A DNA stretch of 64,000 bases from assembly GCA_036417435.1 (NCBI GenBank), contig CM070909.1, positions 11,936,597-12,000,596 on the forward strand, written 5' to 3'. The position numbers and the translations under genes are program-made. Every line of letters starts with the position of its first letter. Within the stretch, counting starts at the first letter, position 1. Under the pieces are notes generated by a model, which was not told where the DNA came from, ran no database searches, and was given only the letters and a program-made list of their open reading frames with translations. The stretch comes from Inia geoffrensis (Eukaryota > Chordata > Mammalia > Artiodactyla > Iniidae). This document shows positions 58,266 through 64,000 of the stretch, piece by piece.

Positions 58266-60425
58266 ATAAGACGTCGAGCCCAGCAGAGCTCAGCACAGAG
58301 GGAGCAGTCAGAATTGCTCATCTCCCAGTCTTTCCCTAAAAGAGGTCTATTTTCATACTTTAAAAGCTGCTGTCTAATGCTCAGGCTCCTAACTTGGCAG
58401 ACATCCAGGGGCTAACTGCAATCCTCCTAGGAGACCAGGGAAGCCAGCAGATGCCGCCTCTGCCTTCTCCCACTAGCCCACTCCAAATCTCCAGAATTTC
58501 CACACAGAATCAGCTTGTACACACATCTGGTACCCCAGATTTCATGGATGCCACTCAAAGAATGGGGCCCTGGCTCACCTGGCTTTGAAAGTCAACAGGG
58601 CTTACACTGACAAATCCCACAGGACTATGGCAAACAATGAAGCAGTTTTTAAAGGGTACAGGAGGAGCCTCTTTCTCAGCTATAAGCTGGGTCCACAGCA
58701 GAAGAAACAGGCAAAAAAAGCCTATCTCCAAGATTCTCCATAGAAGGGCTCAAACTACATGTATATTCCCTGCTGCCCAGGGGTCTGACTTCCCAACAGC
58801 CTTCACCTAGGTACCAACTGCAATCCTCCTCTATGGAACACTTGACAAATCTTGGCACACACTCAACTACTGGGAGCAAGAAAACAAAGAAGCCAGCTTG
58901 GACAATCACAAAGGTTTGAGAGACAACCAAGAGCTCAGGCCAAGCTGAATGCTAAGGTTCATATCCTATACAAGACTCCTCTGTCAGGACTGGGAGAGGT
59001 GGCTGCTTTATCTAATGCACAGAAACCAACACAGAGAGTCAAGGAAAATGAAGAAACAAGGGAATATGTTTCAAACAAACAAACCAAAAAAACCCCTCCA
59101 GAAACAGACTTCATAATGAAACAAAGATACATAATTTCCGTGATTAAGAGTTCAAAACAACAATCATAAATATGCTCACTGATGGCAGGAGAACAATGCA
59201 TGAACAAAGTGAGAATTTCTACAACAAAAAAATAAAATAAAAAGAGAACAAAGTGCCAAATAGAAATCAGAGAGCCGAAGAATGCAGTAACTGAAATAAA
59301 GAATTCAACAGAGGGGTACAAGAGTACACTAGATCAAGTGGAAGAACGGGTCAGCAGACTCAAAGACAGGGCAGTAGAATTCATCCAGTCAGAGAAGCAA
59401 AAAGAAACAACAATAAAAGAAAGTGAAAATAGCTTAAGGGACTTATGGGACACCATCAAGTGGACTACTATTCGCATGACAGTGGTCCCCTAAGGAGAGG
59501 ATAGAGAGAAAGGGGAAGAAAGCTTATCCCAAAATAATGGCTGAAAACTTCCCCAACCTGGGGAAGTAAACAGACATCCAGATCCAGGAAGCCCAGAAAC
59601 TTCCAAAAAGGATGAATCCAAAAGGACCCACACCAAGACACTTTATAAATAAAATGTCAGAAGTTAAAGACAAGGAGAGAATCTTGAAAGTAGCAAGAGA
59701 AAAAACAAGCTGTCTCACACAAGGGAACCCCCATAAGACTATCAGTAGATTTTTCAGCAGAAACCTTGCAGGCCAGAAGGGAGTGACATGATACGGTCAA
59801 AGTGCTGAAAGAAAAAACTGCCAACCAAGAATACTGTACCCAGCAAAGCTGTCCTTCAGAATGAAAAGAGAGATATAGAGTTTTCCATACAAGCAAAAGC
59901 TGAAGGAGTTCATCACCACTGTATCAGCCTTAAAAGAAATGTTAAAGGTACTTCTTCAAGATGAAACAAGAGTGCTAATTAGTACCAGGAAAACATATGA
60001 AAGTATAAATCTCACTGGTAAAGATAAATATAGGGTTAATTCAGAATATTCTAATGATGTAATGGTGGTGAGCAAATCACTTAAAAGCGAAAGTAGTAAA
60101 AACTATGATAATGTGTTAATGGATACACGAGGTATAAAGATATGCATTGTGACATCACAAACACTAAATGTGCAGAGAAAAAAATGCAGCGTTTAAGTAC
60201 ACGGGTTTTTTTGTTTGTTTGTTTTCTGGTTTTTCTTTTTAGCCGCACCACGCAGCATGAAGGATCTTAGTTCCCCAACCAGGGAATGAACCCAAGCCCC
60301 CTGCAGTGGAAGCGTGGAGTCTTACCCACTGTCCTGCAAGGGAAGTCCCTAAGTATGCATTTAAAGTTTAGTTGTTATTAGCTTAAAATACTGTTATAAA
60401 TATAAGATATTCTTCATAGTAACCT
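58266..60425 (+). mobile_element. 5' part of the ancient L1M (5' UTR, ORF1, spacer), opposite orientation
   Basis: Plus-strand L1 5' UTR text ('gggcttacactgacaaatcc', 'cacaggactatggcaaacaa') leads into ORF1 remnants at about 58.9-59.9 kb ('agtagatttttcagcagaaa' and 'ccttgcaggccagaagggag'). The spacer then runs to about 60425, where it reads 'agcttaaaatactgttataa' and 'ataagatattcttcatagta'. It abuts the minus-oriented ORF2 part at about 58263. ORF1 is full of stops and no protein is expected. Confidence 0.85.
60206..60351 (-). mobile_element. Older CHR-related SINE, inverted
   Basis: T-rich start, then CTTAGTTCCCCAACCAGGG and CCTGCAAGGGAAGTCCC. It splits the L1 spacer, whose text resumes after it. 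Confidence 0.82.
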
Positions 60426-61551
60426 TAAATGGGATTTTATACCTTGATACTTTTATGTTTCTATTTATGTGAAATTAGTTTTCCTGAACTTTTAGAACAT
60501 AGTGGTGTTCAGCGTAGTTTTTCTAACTTTACAGAATTCACTCTTCTGTTTTCACATGTTAAAAAATATGGTAGCTCCCTTTCTGAGATATCCCAGCTCT
60601 TCCTCTGCCCATCCTTATCTGAACCTTTTCTTTCCTTCTCCTCTCATTCCTTAATTTTCCCTACTGTGCTGAATTGTGATGCTATTCTATTCAACTTTGT
60701 CTCTACTCCGTAGTACCCTGTCCTGGTAGAGAACTCTAGCAGGTCTGTTTTGAGAATTCTCTGGAGCCAGACTGCTCTATCCTCTTCTGTCTTTACCACG
60801 GACATGCTGCACTTGCCTCATACTGGAGTGGGCAACCCCCCACTCTCATTTCAGCTACTGTTCTTAATATAGCCCACTACACTGTCTAGTAAATAGCTGG
60901 GGCTATTTTGGAGGTCCCCTGCTTTTAAGTTCAGTGAAATACTTTACTCACTCTCTCAGCTTACTCTTGCACAGACAGTAATACTATGGAGGTCTTGTGG
61001 CTGTTAGTGGTCTGCCCTTACCTGCTTTCATTTCTGGACGCCTGAGGTTAACTTTACAGTAAGTATTCAGATTTGCTATCTTGTTCCATTGGTTTTGCGG
61101 GGGGGGTATTCTGAGAGAGTCAAAAACCTACAGAGTGGCCATATTCACTTCCTAGTATCCCTCTCAAAGACAAATTTGAAGTTCAAACATAGCAATTATG
61201 TTGTTATATTCATCATATACTTAACACTTTTTTGACACTTATTTTTAATTATTTTTAAACCATCCTGTTGTGAGTCTTTTCTTTCTTTTTTGCAACAAGG
61301 CAAAAAATTCTCTCACTCCATGATTTTAAAAAGTTCACTTTAATATATTCTTTAAATCTTTCCTGGTTTTCAACACTTATAAATGATTCCTGACTCACAA
61401 TTCAGATAAGTTACAAATGTGTACACTTTCAAAAATTCCTTCAACTACCTAAGGCTCCCTGCTTCTACTGAGGTCTTAGAAGGAGACCACTAGAAACCTA
61501 AATAATCTTCCAAACACAAGAATACATAAAGTATTTTTAAAAATCTGAACA

Positions 61552-61836
61552 GGACTTCCCTGGTGGCACAGTGGTTAAGATTCCGCCTGCCAATGCTAGG
61601 GACACGGGTTTGAGCCCTGGTCCAGGAGGATCCCACATGCCATGGAGCAACTAAGCCTGTATGCCACAACTACTGAGCCCACATGCCACGACTACTGAAG
61701 CCCATGTGCCTAGAGCCCATGCTCTGCAACAAGAGAAGCCACCACAATGATAAGTTCACTCACCACAACTAGAGAAAGACCACACACAGCAACAAAGAGC
61801 CAACGCGGCCTAAATAAATAAATAAATAATTTTTTT
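61552..61836 (+). mobile_element. CHR-1 SINE
   Basis: Flanked by AAATCTGAACA at 61541-61551 and 61837-61847. Starts GGACTTCCCTGGTGGCAC and ends in (TAAA)n. Confidence 0.94.
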
Positions 61837-61847
61837 AAATCTGAACA

Positions 61848-61895
61848 TACACAACATTGTAAATCAACTATACTTCAATAAAAATTTTTTTTTTA
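61848..61895 (+). mobile_element. Short L1 3' tail
   Basis: 'caacattgtaaatcaactat' followed by ACTTCAATAAAAA is the terminal stretch of many cetartiodactyl L1s. Confidence 0.65.
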
Positions 61896-61997
61896 ATTTG
61901 AACATGATCTGAATAGAAATTCCATGTTTATGTACTGTAACTTTGTCTTCTGTGAATACTGGGGTATAGCATACATGCAGTAGGTTTTCTCCTGGTC

Positions 61998-62192
61998 TAG
62001 GGGTCAGCAAACTAGAGTCCACTGGCTCAAAAAAAGTTTTACTGGAACACAATCATGCCCATTCCCTTAGCTATTATATATAGCTTCTTTCACACCACAA
62101 CAGCAGAGGTAAATAGCTGCAACAGAGATATGGCCCACAAAGCATAAAATATTTCCAATCTGGCCCTTCGCAGAAAAAGTTGGCCAACCCTG
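61998..62192. mobile_element. 195-bp hAT non-autonomous transposon
   Basis: The left end is TAGGGGTCAGCAAAC (first base mutated from C) and the right end is the complement of CAGGGTTGGCCAAC. The exact 8-bp duplication TCCTGGTC flanks it at 61990-61997 and 62193-62200. The internal 'atggcccacaaagcataaaa' is typical of a common mammalian hAT MITE whose name I do not assign. Confidence 0.9.
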
Positions 62193-62227
62193 TCCTGGTC
62201 TACAGATTTATCAAATGAGCTTCCACA

Positions 62228-62436
62228 AACAGCACCTGGGAGGTGGGTAAGTCTGAACAGGATGACTCTTTGTCACATTAGGTGCCCAGCACATTACAGG
62301 ATGTTTAGCATCCCTGGCCCCCCAGGAACTAAAATGCTAGTGGTACTCCCAATCCCGGTGTTAACCAAAATTCTCCACACATTTCCAAACACTCTGGAAG
62401 AGAATGGAAGCACTATCCCTGGTTGAGAACCACTGC
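62228..62436 (-). mobile_element. MER20 (hAT) remnant, inverted
   Basis: The right end is GGTTGAGAACCACTG, the complement of CAGTGGTTCTCAACC. The interior 'gatgtttagcatccctggcc' and CCAGGAACTAAAATGCTAG matches MER20 as recalled. The left end is decayed. Confidence 0.8.
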
Positions 62437-62680
62437 AGAACTAAATTAGCTCAGAGTAAAGAAGGAGAAAATACAACCCATAAATTCTAAGTGCCACTAA
62501 GATGAGAAATGTCATTACCTTTTTAAAAAGCAAACTAAAAATCTATTCTTCTTCCCCTTTGACAGTTAAGCCAATAATATGCTAACTTCTTAATAAAATT
62601 AAGCTTTATAATTTGATTACTACATCAAGATATCACAGGGTTGACTTAAAGTTTAAAAATAAATTTATAAGGCAATCTTA

Positions 62681-62917
<237 letters not shown>

Positions 62918-63294
62918 TTAACCACCAAGTATCTTATAATTATCACTATTGGATAAAGAAAGCTCTCCCAGGAACACTAAAACTGAAACTCCTAGAAACC
63001 GTTATCGAAATTTTAAGCATCTTTTTGCCATCATGATGGTAATAACTGATTCAAGACAAGCATCATCAGAACGCAGAAACCATCTGATCAAAGTTTCTTT
63101 GGCAAAAAGGATACCTTACACTGTCTCAATGTATCTCCCCACAAATTACTTATTAATGACAAAGGGGAAAATGGTAACTTTAGAGAAAATAAAATGGGTG
63201 GACACCACCTTATCCACATCATCTAAATTAACATCATCAACAATGGCATCATACATGTGATAGGCTGGGAAGAACATTCCATCTTTTTTTATAT

Positions 63295-63631
63295 ATAAAT
63301 TTATTTTATTTTTGGCTGTGTTGGGTCTTCACTGCTGCACGCGGGCTTTTCTCTGGTTGTGGTGAGCAGGGGCTACTCTTGTGGTGCGTGGGCTTCTCAT
63401 TGTGGTGGGTTCTCTTGTTGGGAGCACAGGCTCTAGGTGCGTGGGCTTCAGTAGTTGTGGCACACGGGCTCAGTAGTTGTGGCTCACGGGCTCTAGAGTG
63501 CAGGCTCAGTAGTTGTGGCGCACGGGCTTAGTTGCTGTGCAGAATGTGGGATCTTCCCGGACCAGGGCTCAAACCCATGTCTCCTGCATTGGCAGGCGGA
63601 TTCTTAACCACTGCGCCACCAGGGAAACCCC
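63295..63631 (-). mobile_element. Long CHR-1 SINE, inverted
   Basis: Begins TTTATTTTTGGCTGTGTTGG and ends at the complement of GGGTTTCCCTGGTGG. It carries several GGCTCAGTAGTTGTGG blocks. Confidence 0.92.
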
Positions 63632-63833
63632 CATACCATCTCTTTTATGTATATTCTCTTACATATTATTTCTGCTCAAAAACGCATAACCTGAATAAAA
63701 TTATTAAGGAAACAGAGTACCAAATTAAAAAACATTCTACAAAACAACTGCCTTTGAAAATATCAATGTCATAAAAGTCAAAGAAAGGCAGATGAACTAA
63801 GCTAGGTAGGAGGAAAATAAAGAGACACAGTAA

Positions 63834-64000
63834 GGGACTTCCCTGGTGGTCCGGTGGTAAAGAATCCACCTTCCAATGCAGGTGACGCGGGTTCAATCCC
63901 TGGTCGGGGAACTAAGATCCCACATGCCGCGGGGCAACTAAGCCCACGTGCCACACACTACAAAGCCCACGTACCACTAGAGAAGAGAAAACCCACAAGC
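63834..64000 (+). mobile_element. CHR-1 type SINE, cut by window end
   Basis: Starts GGGACTTCCCTGGTGGTCC and continues through GGTTCAATCCCTGGTCGGG to the window edge. Confidence 0.92.

Overview
The window is vertebrate, specifically mammalian, nuclear DNA. It is AT-rich, has short exons separated by long introns, and is loaded with LINE-1 and tRNA-derived SINEs. About 25 SINE copies share the heads 'cttccctggtggcgcagtgg' or 'acttccctggtggtccagtgg'. These belong to the CHR family of cetaceans and their relatives. Many have intact target-site duplications and little divergence, so a whale or dolphin genome is the best reading. The exact species cannot be read from the sequence.

Only one host gene is supported: LRP6, the Wnt co-receptor, on the minus strand. 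Nine consecutive internal coding exons, equivalent to human exons 3-11, run from high to low coordinate. They lie at 62682-62879, 30482-30678, 28592-28723, 24790-25186, 23317-23488, 5812-6028, 4434-4723, 2908-3134 and 486-670. Their lengths are 198, 197, 132, 397, 172, 217, 290, 227 and 185 bp, which match the LRP5/LRP6 exon plan as I know it. All have AG/GT borders and an open frame. Together they encode the later part of beta-propeller 1, EGF-like 1, propeller 2, EGF-like 2 and most of propeller 3. Promoter, signal-peptide exon, exon 2, propeller 4, LDLR-A repeats, membrane segment and PPPSPxS tail all lie outside the window.

The rest is intron. Intron 10 (671-2907) holds a 43-bp tandem duplication with two E-box types. 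Intron 8 carries a 7SL RNA pseudogene. Intron 7 (17 kb) has a MER1-like hAT element with a perfect 8-bp target duplication, old L1 tails and a (TA)n run. Intron 3 (32 kb) is the repeat sink. It holds an LTR-like GC-richer island at about 33 kb with a possible cryptic exon beside it, an old L1 at 35-39 kb, a near-full-length but broken L1 at 45.1-51.0 kb antisense to LRP6, and a 52.3-60.4 kb complex. I read that complex as one ancient L1 whose 5' half was inverted by twin priming and which later received a second L1 and several SINEs.

I see no CRISPR array, operon, tRNA/rRNA gene, second host gene or evidently new biological system. The most interesting points are the phase-compatible 132-bp cryptic exon candidate in intron 3, the twin-primed and nested L1 history, and several amino-acid changes clustered in the ligand-binding first propeller. 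Comparisons with human LRP6 and with repeat consensus sequences are from memory.
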